From: DATMER01 sp040349255
GTDB lineage: Bacteria > Acidobacteriota > Thermoanaerobaculia > Multivoradales > UBA5704
Assembly (NCBI GenBank): GCA_040349255.1
Contig: JBEQUE010000051.1
Location: 1 to 64,000, forward strand
Reading direction: 5' to 3'
DNA: 64,000 bases
Shown: positions 1 through 8,531 of the stretch, in pieces
Numbering within the stretch: position 1 is the stretch's first letter
Layout: each line of letters starts with the position of its first letter
Notes under the pieces: model-generated
The model's database searches: none
Seen by the model: only the letters and a program-made list of their open reading frames with translations
What the model was told of the DNA's origin: nothing
Translations under genes and position numbers: made by a program

Positions 1-1
1 G

Positions 2-553
2 GCCGTCATCGAAGCCCAGATCCAGCCCGATCTGTCTCCCCTGCGCGCCCTCGTCGGCCCCACGGCCGGCATCCTCGCATCCGCGGAGGTCCTCCTGCCC
101 TCTACCCTGGAGACGCTCGGGAACCGCTGGCACCTCTACTACCAGACCCAGATGCCCGCCGACGGCCGGCTGCGGCCGGTCGAGGTCCGGCTCCGCAACG
201 GCACCCCCGTGCGCGCCCGGAGATGGGTGCGGTCGTCCACGCCCGAAGGCGTCGCCGAGGCCCGCCTGCGCCGCCTGCTGGCCGGCGACCCCCTGCCTGG
301 AAACCTGCCGCTCCGCATCGAGGCCGGCCGGCTGGTCGTCGGCGCCTTCTCCGCGCCCGAGCCCGCGGTGCCCGGCCCGGTCCGGATCTCTGTCGCCTAC
401 GCCGACGGGACCATCCGCCACGAGTTGGCACCGGGCATCGACGCTCCCGGTCTCTCTCCCGATGGGGGCTGGAGCCACGCGCTGCCGGACGGCGCCGTCG
501 CGGTCCTCGTGGAGGACCTGGCCCGCGAGCGGTGGAGCGCGGTCCGGCGGTAG
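2..553 (+). CDS. C-terminal part of a VWFA-related (acidobacterial-type) protein, 5'-truncated by the window edge
   Basis: The frame is open from base 2 to the TAG at 551-553, so the start lies outside the window. About 183 residues remain. The segment around WHLYYQTQ, then DGRLRPVEVRLRNGTPVRAR (bases 161-220), resembles the end of the VWFA-related domain common in Acidobacteria, where a strand ending in a short 'kVRARrGY'-like motif closes the domain. The rest is a beta-rich tail of unknown role with no membrane segment. The N-terminal VWA fold and metal site are not in the window, so the family assignment rests on the tail only. The next gene starts 15 bases downstream on the same strand, so co-transcription is likely. 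Confidence 0.6.
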   Translation, partial: AVIEAQIQPDLSPLRALVGPTAGILASAEVLLPSTLETLGNRWHLYYQTQMPADGRLRPVEVRLRNGTPVRARRWVRSSTPEGVAEARLRRLLAGDPLPGNLPLRIEAGRLVVGAFSAPEPAVPGPVRISVAYADGTIRHELAPGIDAPGLSPDGGWSHALPDGAVAVLVEDLARERWSAVRR

Positions 554-568
554 AATAGTCTTCCTCAA

Positions 569-2716
569 ATGGACCTGATGCTCAAGATCTGGCCGGAGCT
601 GGCCTGGCGGCTCGGCGTGCTGGCGCTCCTGATCCTGGCGCCGCTCGCGCGGCTCGCCCTGCGCCGTCGCCGGGTGCTGGCCGCCGAGGGCGACGGCATG
701 CTGATCGCCTGGTTCCGCTACAGCCGGGCCTATCGCATCTTCTTCCAGGGCGGCTGGCTGGTGTGGGCCGCGGTGGTCTACGGGCTGCGCCTGCACGACC
801 TGCTCTTCCTCACCCTCGGCGACGGCGCGGCGCGGAACGCGGCCCTGTCGGCGCTCCTCGCGCTGCCGCCGTCGCTCGCCTTCCTCGCCGCCCACCGGCT
901 CACCCGGCCGGTCGTCCGGCACGTCCAGGGGGCGGACCCGGAGGCCGGAGCGGAAGAGGAGACGCTCTGGGACGCGGTCCGCTTCCTGGTCGGCTCGCTG
1001 TGGGTGGTGCCGTGCGGCGTCCTGACCGCCATGGACGTCCAGGAGAGGGTGGGGCTCCGCTGGTGGTGGCTGGCCGGCTGGTTCGTGGCCGCGCTCCTGG
1101 TCAACGCCGGCCGGAAGAAGGCCGCCGCGGCGCCGGCTCCCCAGGCCCTCTCGACCGGCGAGCTGCGGGACCGCATCTTCGAGCTCGCCGGCAAGGCCGG
1201 GATCACTCTCAACGAGATCTACGTCCTGCCCGCGGCCCGGTTCCGCCTAGCGAACGCCTACGCCCTGGAGGCGAACCGGATCCTGCTGACCGACTTCCTG
1301 CTCGCCCACTTCAGCCGCCGGGAGGTGGCGGCCATCGCGGCGCACGAGATCGACCACCTGCGGCAGAAGTCCCGCACGCCCTGGGCCCTGATCGGAGGCT
1401 GCATGGGCCTCTTCGCCGCGGGCATCGTCCTGCTGGTCGCGGTCGACGCGGCGGAGGCGGTGTTCCGGGAGCTCGAGAGCCCGACGGGGCCGGTGTGGCC
1501 CGTTCCATTCCTGCTCCTGGCCTGGGTGTTCCCGTCGCGCTTCCACTCCCGCCGGCAGGAGATGCAGGCCGACGCCGGCTCCGCCCGGCTGACCGGCGAT
1601 CCCGAGGCCCTGATCAGCACGCTCGTGCGCCTCTCGCGGCTGAGCCTGCTGCCCATGCGCTGGAGCTTCCTGGAGGAGCTCCTGTCCACCCCCCCCTCCA
1701 CGGTCCGGCGCTGCGAGGCCCTGGCGGCCCGCTTCGGCGTCCCGCCGGAGAGGCTGGAGCGGCTCCTGGCCGGCGAGGGGATCGAGGAGACCCCGGAGGA
1801 TGCCGCCGCAGACCGCTTCGAGCTGCCGCCGGCCGTCCTGGCGCCGGACCGGCTGTTCACGACCCGGGTCAAGGGGCGGGCGATCCGGGCCCTGGCCTGG
1901 GCCTACTTCCTGCCGGCCGTGGGGCTCGCGCTCGGGACGGCGTTCTTCGTCCGGCGGAGCGGCCTGGAGGGCTGGGCGGCCTGGGCGGCCTACCTGGCCG
2001 CGCTGATCCTGGCCACGGCCGTCACGGCGGTGGCGGCCGAACGGCTGTCCGTCCTCGGGTACCGGGAGGTCGGAGACCGGCTCGCCGCGCGGCTGGAATC
2101 CGAGGGGCTCGCCCCGGCGGCGCTCGGCGCCGCGTTCGCCGGCTTCGCGCCGCACGGCGACATCCGCCTGTACGAGGGCCACACCGTCTGGGACCTGGGC
2201 TTCCTCTATCCCGGCGCGGACGAGCTGGTCTACGCCGGAGACCAGGTGCGGTTCCGCATCCCGCGGCGCGACGTGCTCGCCGTCCGGCCGGGCCTGCAGC
2301 GGGGATTCTGGCTGCCGGTCCCGGACCTGCGCGTGGACTGGCGGGACGCCGAGGGGACGGTCCGGCATCTCCGCCTGCGCAGCGCGGCGGGCTCGCTGCT
2401 CGTGGTCCGCCGGGCGACCCGGCTCCTCGGCCGCCGCCTGGAAGCCTGGCTGGCCGGCGGGAGCGGTCCGGAGCTGCCGGAGGCCCTCCGGGATCTGCCG
2501 CTCCCGCCGCGGTCCGAGGTCACCAGCCAGCCGTTGCGCGGGAGCGTGACCTTCCGGCAGTTGTTCTTCGGGTGCCTGCTCTATTCGCTAGTGACGCTCG
2601 GCATCGGCATCGTCCTGGACCTGGAGATCGAAGCCCTCCGGGCCGCCCTGGCCGCCGGGCTGTTCGTGCCGCTCCAGTACCTTCCCCACTTCCTGGCCCG
2701 ACGGGACGGCCCCTGA
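569..2716 (+). CDS. Membrane-bound M48 (Ste24/HtpX-like) metalloprotease with C-terminal extension, paralogue 1
   Basis: A 715-residue integral membrane protein. Several hydrophobic segments occupy the N-terminal half, followed by the zinc-protease core with AAHEIDHLRQ (HEIDH near residue 259; HExxH supplies two zinc ligands and the catalytic Glu). A downstream QEMQADAG segment near residue 330 fits the third-ligand helix of M48. After another hydrophobic block near 450-500 there is a soluble region containing IRLYEGHTVWDLGF, shared with the next gene and not part of standard HtpX or Ste24 (about 290-420 residues). The ATG at 569 was chosen because its N terminus aligns with the paralogue; no clear ribosome-binding site precedes it. 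Substrate is unknown; membrane-protein quality control is the usual M48 role. Confidence 0.8.
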   Translation: MDLMLKIWPELAWRLGVLALLILAPLARLALRRRRVLAAEGDGMLIAWFRYSRAYRIFFQGGWLVWAAVVYGLRLHDLLFLTLGDGAARNAALSALLALPPSLAFLAAHRLTRPVVRHVQGADPEAGAEEETLWDAVRFLVGSLWVVPCGVLTAMDVQERVGLRWWWLAGWFVAALLVNAGRKKAAAAPAPQALSTGELRDRIFELAGKAGITLNEIYVLPAARFRLANAYALEANRILLTDFLLAHFSRREVAAIAAHEIDHLRQKSRTPWALIGGCMGLFAAGIVLLVAVDAAEAVFRELESPTGPVWPVPFLLLAWVFPSRFHSRRQEMQADAGSARLTGDPEALISTLVRLSRLSLLPMRWSFLEELLSTPPSTVRRCEALAARFGVPPERLERLLAGEGIEETPEDAAADRFELPPAVLAPDRLFTTRVKGRAIRALAWAYFLPAVGLALGTAFFVRRSGLEGWAAWAAYLAALILATAVTAVAAERLSVLGYREVGDRLAARLESEGLAPAALGAAFAGFAPHGDIRLYEGHTVWDLGFLYPGADELVYAGDQVRFRIPRRDVLAVRPGLQRGFWLPVPDLRVDWRDAEGTVRHLRLRSAAGSLLVVRRATRLLGRRLEAWLAGGSGPELPEALRDLPLPPRSEVTSQPLRGSVTFRQLFFGCLLYSLVTLGIGIVLDLEIEALRAALAAGLFVPLQYLPHFLARRDGP

Positions 2717-2790
2717 AGCCGGTTTCCGGAAGCGCCGGGGAGACGCTCCGACCCTGTTAGAATCGAGGCCTGGACTCCCCAGGAGGTGCG

Positions 2791-4971
2791 ATGCGCGATC
2801 CACGGCTGTGGTGTGCCTTCCTTTCCTTCACGCCGGCCGCGGAGATCGCCGACGGCTTCCGCGTCTCCGACCTGGCTTGGCGCCTCGGTCTGCTCGGCGC
2901 CCTGGTCCTGTTCCCGATCCCGCTGCTCCTCCTCCGCCGCCGCCGGGTGCTCGCGGCCGAGGGCGAGGCGCGCCTCAACGCCTGGTTCGACTACTGGCGG
3001 ACCTACAGGGCCCTCCACCTGGGCGGCTGGCTGCTCTGGGTGGCGGCCTTCTACGCCCTGCGCCTGGACGACTGGGTCGTCTTCGCCGCGCCCGCCAGCC
3101 CCGGAGGCATGGCCTCGCAGCTCCTGCTTTTCCTCCTCCTCGTGGCGCCGCCGGCTCTGGTCTTCCTGATCGGCCACGAGCTGTCCCAGCCCGTGCTCGC
3201 GCACGTCCGGGAGCTGGCCCGGCCGCGCCGGGAGGTGCGGCGCGAGGCGCTCAGCTACCTGCTGCTGGCGATGGTCCCCTTCTCCTGCACCCTGGTCGGC
3301 GTGGGGACGACGCAGCACGACGTGACCGCCGGCGCGCTCTGGCTGCTCGCCGGCTTCGTGATGGCCTTCGTCGGCCGCTGGGTCTACGCGCGCGTCACCC
3401 GGCTCTTCCCGCACGCTCTGACCCTCGGCGACCTGCGGGAGCGGATCTACGGCATGGCCCGGCACGCCGGGGTGCGGCTCCAGGAGGTCTACATCCTCCC
3501 CGCCTCCCAGCGCCGGATGGCGAACGCCTTCGCCACCTCGGGCAACCACATCCTGCTCACCGACTATCTGGTGGCCAATCTCAGCCGGCGGGAGCTGGAG
3601 GCCGTCGTGGCCCACGAGATCGGCCACCTCCGGCGGCGCCACACCCTGGCCATTCCCGCGGCCTTCCTCGCGATCTACTTCGGCTGGCTGTACGCCTCGT
3701 CGTTCCTCGACGACGTCCTGGAGACCGTCGACCCCCTGCCGCTGCTCCTGCTGTGCGGCCTGCTTCCTCTGCGCTTCCTCCTGCGGCGGTTCGAGCGCTC
3801 GGCGGACGCCCAGGCCGCCGGCCTCACGAACGATCCCGAAGCCATGATCAGCGCGCTCGGAAAGCTCGCACGTCTCAGCCTTCTCCCCCTGCGCTGGACG
3901 TGGTGGGAGGACACGACGTCCACCCACCCCTCCATGCTCCGGCGCGGCGAGGCGCTCGCCCGCCGGTTCGGCCTGCCGCGCGAGCGCATGGAGCGGCTGC
4001 TTCACGGCGAGGACAACCTGGACGACGCGCGTTACGAGCTGCCCGCGGCCACGCTGAGCGAGGACCGGGTGTTCACGACCTGGTTCAAGGCCCGGAAGGG
4101 CCAGACCGTCCTCTGGACCATGATTGCCTTGTGCGCGCTCTCGGGGGTGCTCTCGTCGTGGGCGGTCCACCGGGCCGGGTGGGGAGCCGGAACCTACCTC
4201 GCGGCCATCGTGGCCGGCTGGCTGGCGCTGCAGCTCCTCCTGAACTGGCTGTCGGTCCGCGGCTATGACGACCTCGGCCGGCGCCTGGTGGCGCGTTTCG
4301 AGAGGGAAGGGCTCCCGGTGGCGGGAGGCGCCTTCGTGGGCTTCGCGCCGGACGACTCGCCGCGCATCTACGAGGGCCAGGGGGTCTGGGACCTCGGTTT
4401 CCTGCTCTTCGGCCGGGACGGCCTCTCCTTCCTCGGCGACCAGGCGCGCTTCCGCCTGCGGCGGGACCAGGTGCAGGCGGTGCGCCTCGGACCGGGCACG
4501 CCGACCTGGTGGCGGATCGGCAGCGTGTACGTGGACTGGAGGAGCGACGAGGGCGCGACGCGGACCTTTCACCTGCGCGGCACCGGACGGACGCTCCGGG
4601 GTCTCCGCCGGAGCACGGTCAACCTTGCCGGGAGGCTCGAGTCCTGGCTCCGGTCGCCGGAAGGCGGAGAGATCCCCGAGCTGCCGCCTCCGCCGGTCGC
4701 GGACGTCGGCGGCCTCCACCCCCGCGAGGCCCTGCGGCCGCGGTATCTCGTCGCCACCAGCTACTTCATCCTGGTGCTCTGCGCGGTGGGGATCCTGGCG
4801 CTGCAGGACTGGCAGGGGTTCCTGACCGCGCCGCCGGTGGGGATCGCGATCTACCTGCTTCAGGTGGCGCCGTACTGGTTCACTTCCACCACCCGCTCCG
4901 CCCTGAGGAACCAGAGCTCGAAGCGCGGCTCCTCCTCCAGCGCGAGCGCCTCGCGCAGCGCCCGCACGTAG
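2791..4971 (+). CDS. Membrane-bound M48 metalloprotease, paralogue 2
   Basis: A 726-residue paralogue of the preceding gene with the same plan: N-terminal membrane segments (shared RRRRVLAAEG motif after the first), zinc motif VAHEIGHLRR near residue 275, ERSADAQAAG near 335, a second hydrophobic block, and a C-terminal domain with RIYEGQGVWDLGF. AGGAGGTG lies just before the ATG at 2791. Homology to paralogue 1 fades near LQVAPYWF; the last ~30 residues are Ser/Arg-rich and read through the antisense of the addA 3' end until TAG at 4969-4971. The tail may be non-conserved. Tandem duplication is the likely origin. HEIGH (here) versus HEIDH (paralogue 1) is a normal third-position variation. 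Confidence 0.82.
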   Translation: MRDPRLWCAFLSFTPAAEIADGFRVSDLAWRLGLLGALVLFPIPLLLLRRRRVLAAEGEARLNAWFDYWRTYRALHLGGWLLWVAAFYALRLDDWVVFAAPASPGGMASQLLLFLLLVAPPALVFLIGHELSQPVLAHVRELARPRREVRREALSYLLLAMVPFSCTLVGVGTTQHDVTAGALWLLAGFVMAFVGRWVYARVTRLFPHALTLGDLRERIYGMARHAGVRLQEVYILPASQRRMANAFATSGNHILLTDYLVANLSRRELEAVVAHEIGHLRRRHTLAIPAAFLAIYFGWLYASSFLDDVLETVDPLPLLLLCGLLPLRFLLRRFERSADAQAAGLTNDPEAMISALGKLARLSLLPLRWTWWEDTTSTHPSMLRRGEALARRFGLPRERMERLLHGEDNLDDARYELPAATLSEDRVFTTWFKARKGQTVLWTMIALCALSGVLSSWAVHRAGWGAGTYLAAIVAGWLALQLLLNWLSVRGYDDLGRRLVARFEREGLPVAGGAFVGFAPDDSPRIYEGQGVWDLGFLLFGRDGLSFLGDQARFRLRRDQVQAVRLGPGTPTWWRIGSVYVDWRSDEGATRTFHLRGTGRTLRGLRRSTVNLAGRLESWLRSPEGGEIPELPPPPVADVGGLHPREALRPRYLVATSYFILVLCAVGILALQDWQGFLTAPPVGIAIYLLQVAPYWFTSTTRSALRNQSSKRGSSSSASASRSART

Positions 4972-7900
4972 GTCCCGCCCTGGGAGGCGTAGACCGCCGC
5001 CCGGGCCTCGATCCCGCCGGCCCCGGCCGCGTCGGTCTTGTAGTCGGCCACCACCAGGCGGCCGGTCGCGGGATCGCGGTAGAGCAGGTCGATCGTTCCC
5101 GTGACCACCCCGATCGCCCCCGCCCCGGACGGCGGCAGCAGCACGGGCAGCTCCCGGGCCACGACGTGCTCCTTCAGGTCGCGCAGCCGGGTCAGCAGCC
5201 GGCTCCCCGCGAAGCCCTCCAGCAGCTCGGTCGCCAGGGGCAGGGCCCGGGCCGCGACGTCCGCCTCGGCCAGCGTGCCCAGGTAGGACGGCAGCAGCCC
5301 GCGCTGGCGCCCGGCCTCGACCGCCGGGTCGGCGGTGAGGTCCCAGGTCTCCAGCGCGCGGTGGACCGCGCCTCCCGCGGCCATGGCCGCGTCGCGGTCC
5401 GCCCCTTCGGAACGCTCCTCGTCGCCGGTGCGGCGGTCGGCCTGCTGCTCGCGCAGCAGGTCGTGCGAGTCCTCCGAGGCCGCCCCGCCGAAACGGCGGC
5501 CCATGCGGGCCTCGGCCTCGGCGCGGCGCGCGGCCAGGGCCCCCGACTCGCGCGCCACCTCGGCGGCCGAAGGCAGGGCCACGGTCTCCGGCCGGCCGGC
5601 CTCTCCGTCCCCGGCCTCGGGCCGCAGGACCGGGAACTTCCACAGCGCGCCCGCGCGGTCCGGAGACGACCAGGCTCCCTGCTCCCAGAGCTCCGCCAGC
5701 CCGGGCCGGCCCGGGCGCCAGAGCAGCAGCTCCAGGTGCGAGCGCGCCTGCTCCGGCGGGCGAGGGTCGCCCTCCTCCGGCCAGACGCCGGCGAGCACCA
5801 GGCGGTCCTTGGCCCGGGTCATGGCCACGTAGAGCGTCCGCACCCGCTCGGCCGCCTCGACCTCGCGGTTCCCGGCGTCCACGAGGTCGAAGGCCAGGGT
5901 CGGCGCGCCGAGCAGCCGGTACTCCCAGCGGTCGGCTTCAGGGTCGGCTTCGATCCGGCCGGCCTCGGTGCGCGGGCCGCCCTCGCCGCCGGACTGCCGG
6001 TGGAGCTGCACCAGGTAGACATGCTTGAAGTCGAGCCCCTTGGCGCCGTGGATGGTCATCACCTGGACCGCGTCCTCGGCGCCGTCCTGCGGCCGGCCCT
6101 CCTCCGCCTCGCGCGCCTCGGCCACGCTGCGGCGCAGGCTGCGCAGGACGCCGAAGGCGTCGCCCCCGCCGTCCTCCATGGCCTTGAGGAGCTGGCGGAA
6201 GAAACGGTCCAGGTTCGCCAGGCGGTAGGGGCCCAGGTAGCGCGCCGCCTCCGTGACGTCCACCAGGAGCAGGCCCCGCAGCTTCTCCAGGAACAGGTCC
6301 GCCGGATCGGCCGCGAACGACTGCCGGAGCTCCGCGAGCGCCGCGACCGCGGCCTTGAGGCTCGCCGCCCAGCCGCTCTGGATCGCCGGCATGCCGGGGA
6401 TGCCCGGCGGGACTTCGGCCGCGGCCTCGTCGATCAGCCCGGGCAGGTCCTGGAGCCCCTCGGGCGACGCCAGCTCGGTCATGAGCTTCGGGAACCTGCG
6501 CGCCCAGAGCGGGATGAGCGCCGCGTCGGGCACCCCGACCGACGGCGAGCGCAGCACGGTGAGGAGCGCCAGGTGGTCGCCCGGGTCGAGCACCGAGCGC
6601 ACCAGGGCCGCGGCGTCGATGACCTCGCGGCGGCGGTAGTAGTGCTTGTCGCGGCCGACCGCGAACGGCACGCCGGCGCGGCGCAGGGCTTCCAGATACA
6701 GATCGAGCTGGCTCATGCCGCGCAGCAGGATCGCCATGTCCTTCCAGGCCTCGCCGCGGCCGTGGAGCGCCACCAGGTCGGAGGCCACGGCCGCGGCCTC
6801 CAGCTCCGTGGCCTCGACGGCGAGCGTCTGCGAGCGCCCCTCCCCCCAGGAGACCCAGTGCTCGACCGGAGCCCACACCTCCTCCGCGAAGCCGGGCTCG
6901 TCCCGGCGGAGGTCGCACGGCAGCAGCCGCTCGAAGCGCGGCTGGAGGCCGGGGCGCTCGCGCATGACAGGCTCGATGGCGCGCGCCACCTCGTCGAGGA
7001 TGGCCGGCACCGAGCGGAAGTTCTCGACCAGCGGCCGGACCTCGCCCCAACCCTGGCGCACGCGCTCCAGGAAGCCGTCGTAGGCCCGCAGGTCCGCGCT
7101 GCGCCAGCCGTAGATCGACTGCTTCGGGTCGCCCACCAGGAAGAGGCCGGGGCGCTCCTCGGGCGGACCGTCGAGCGCGATCCAGCGCAGGATCTCGCAC
7201 TGCACGCGGTCGGTGTCCTGGAACTCGTCCACCAGGAGCTGGTCGATGCCGCGCCGCACCCGGGTCCGGACGGAGAGGTGCCGCGCCAGCAGCCGCTCGG
7301 CGCCGGTGAGCAGCGAGTCGAAGGTCGCGATGCCGCGGGACCGGAGCGTCCGCTCGACCTCCGCGAGCAGCGGGGCGAGCCCGAGCCGGGCGTGCTCCAG
7401 CAACCCGGGGTCGAGCGCGTTGACGTGGTCGATCAGCCGGCAGAGGCGGGAGGCGAGCGGCATCAGCTCCTCGCGCGACTCGCCAAGGACGCGGAGCTCC
7501 GTGGAGGCGCCGAGCGAGCCGCGGCCCCATTTCTTGTCGAGGTGCTCGACCAGGTTCTCCGGCAGCAGCTCGCGGACCGTCTCGCGCAGCGCCTCCAAGG
7601 CCATCGGCCCTTCCAGCAGCCGATCGGCGAGGGTGCCGAGCCGCTCCTCGATCTGCTTCGCGTTCGGCAGCCTGACGCCGGTGAGGAGAGGCTCGACCAG
7701 GTCCAGGACCGACCTGGCGGCGAAGATCAGCCGGCCGCGCAGCTCCTCGACCCGCTCCGGAGCCAGCGGGTCCTCCCGCAGGACCTCCGAGGGCAACCCC
7801 TTCTGGACCAGCGCGATCAACGCCTCCGCCACCTCGCGCGGCCCGAAGCCGCGCGCGGCCAGGGCCAGGAGATGCGGATCGCCCGGATCGCCGTAACCTT

Positions 7901-8531
7901 CGCGGAGCGACGACTCCACGGTCTCCTGGACCACCGCTTCCAGGAGCAGGCCGTCGGCGTCCACCTGGAGGTCCGGGTGGAGTCCGGCTTCCAGGGGGTG
8001 ATCCGCGAGCAGGCCGAGGCAGAAGGCGTGGATGGTGCGGATCGCCAGGTGGTCGAGCGTGGAGGCCAGGGCGCGGGCGCGGCGGGCGCGCTCCTCGGGC
8101 GGCGGCAGGACGGTGAGGTCGAGCCAGTCCGGCGGCTCGGCCCCGAGCGCGAGGGCGCCGAGCTCGCGGGCGGCGCGCGAGGCCATCTCGGCCGCCGCGG
8201 CCTCGGTGAAGGTGATGGCCACGACGCCGCCGAGCACAGCGGCGGCAATTCGGTCGGGTCGGTCGGGTCGGTCCGGCCCCGGCGCGGGCCGGCGCGCCTC
8301 CGCGGCCCGTTTCGCCATCTCCGTCTCCTTCGCCTCCCAACCGACGCCGAGCGTCCAGGCGAGGAGCCTGCCGATGAGCGTGGTCGTCTTGCCGGTGCCG
8401 GCGCCGGCTTCGAGGACGAGCGGCCGGTCGAAGCGCCGCTGGGCCTCGCGCCGCGCCGCGCGGTCGGCTTCGAGCAGGAGGTCGTCGTCCCGCCGCGCGC
8501 CGAACGCGCCGACCAGCACCCGGCCGCTCAC
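4860..8531 (-). CDS. addA: AddA-like helicase-nuclease (UvrD/RecB superfamily 1A)
   Basis: A 1,223-residue ATP-dependent helicase with a C-terminal nuclease, acting with the upstream AddB-like protein to process DNA double-strand ends for RecA. Motifs in order: Walker A GAGTGKT (residues 43-49), Walker B/DExx LLVDEFQDTD (~430), motif III GDPKQSIYGWR, motif V MTIHGAKGLDF (~824), motif VI YVAMTRAKDRL, then a PD-(D/E)XK nuclease with GTIDLLYRD and VADYKTD near residue 1160. The GTG at 8531 overlaps the TGA of the upstream gene (GTGA) and gives a typical AddA N terminus; the frame is open further upstream, but only as antisense-free overlap with addB. The 3' end overlaps the convergent protease gene by 112 bases. 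RecB is a possible alternative name, but the pairing with an Fe-S nuclease favours AddA. Confidence 0.88.
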   Translation of the reverse strand: MSGRVLVGAFGARRDDDLLLEADRAARREAQRRFDRPLVLEAGAGTGKTTTLIGRLLAWTLGVGWEAKETEMAKRAAEARRPAPGPDRPDRPDRIAAAVLGGVVAITFTEAAAAEMASRAARELGALALGAEPPDWLDLTVLPPPEERARRARALASTLDHLAIRTIHAFCLGLLADHPLEAGLHPDLQVDADGLLLEAVVQETVESSLREGYGDPGDPHLLALAARGFGPREVAEALIALVQKGLPSEVLREDPLAPERVEELRGRLIFAARSVLDLVEPLLTGVRLPNAKQIEERLGTLADRLLEGPMALEALRETVRELLPENLVEHLDKKWGRGSLGASTELRVLGESREELMPLASRLCRLIDHVNALDPGLLEHARLGLAPLLAEVERTLRSRGIATFDSLLTGAERLLARHLSVRTRVRRGIDQLLVDEFQDTDRVQCEILRWIALDGPPEERPGLFLVGDPKQSIYGWRSADLRAYDGFLERVRQGWGEVRPLVENFRSVPAILDEVARAIEPVMRERPGLQPRFERLLPCDLRRDEPGFAEEVWAPVEHWVSWGEGRSQTLAVEATELEAAAVASDLVALHGRGEAWKDMAILLRGMSQLDLYLEALRRAGVPFAVGRDKHYYRRREVIDAAALVRSVLDPGDHLALLTVLRSPSVGVPDAALIPLWARRFPKLMTELASPEGLQDLPGLIDEAAAEVPPGIPGMPAIQSGWAASLKAAVAALAELRQSFAADPADLFLEKLRGLLLVDVTEAARYLGPYRLANLDRFFRQLLKAMEDGGGDAFGVLRSLRRSVAEAREAEEGRPQDGAEDAVQVMTIHGAKGLDFKHVYLVQLHRQSGGEGGPRTEAGRIEADPEADRWEYRLLGAPTLAFDLVDAGNREVEAAERVRTLYVAMTRAKDRLVLAGVWPEEGDPRPPEQARSHLELLLWRPGRPGLAELWEQGAWSSPDRAGALWKFPVLRPEAGDGEAGRPETVALPSAAEVARESGALAARRAEAEARMGRRFGGAASEDSHDLLREQQADRRTGDEERSEGADRDAAMAAGGAVHRALETWDLTADPAVEAGRQRGLLPSYLGTLAEADVAARALPLATELLEGFAGSRLLTRLRDLKEHVVARELPVLLPPSGAGAIGVVTGTIDLLYRDPATGRLVVADYKTDAAGAGGIEARAAVYASQGGTYVRALREALALEEEPRFELWFLRAERVVEVNQYGAT

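Noticed and set aside
2581..5643. 1,020-codon minus-strand frame
   Set aside because: Shadow of the two M48 genes and addA in GC-rich DNA; no protein family is recognisable.
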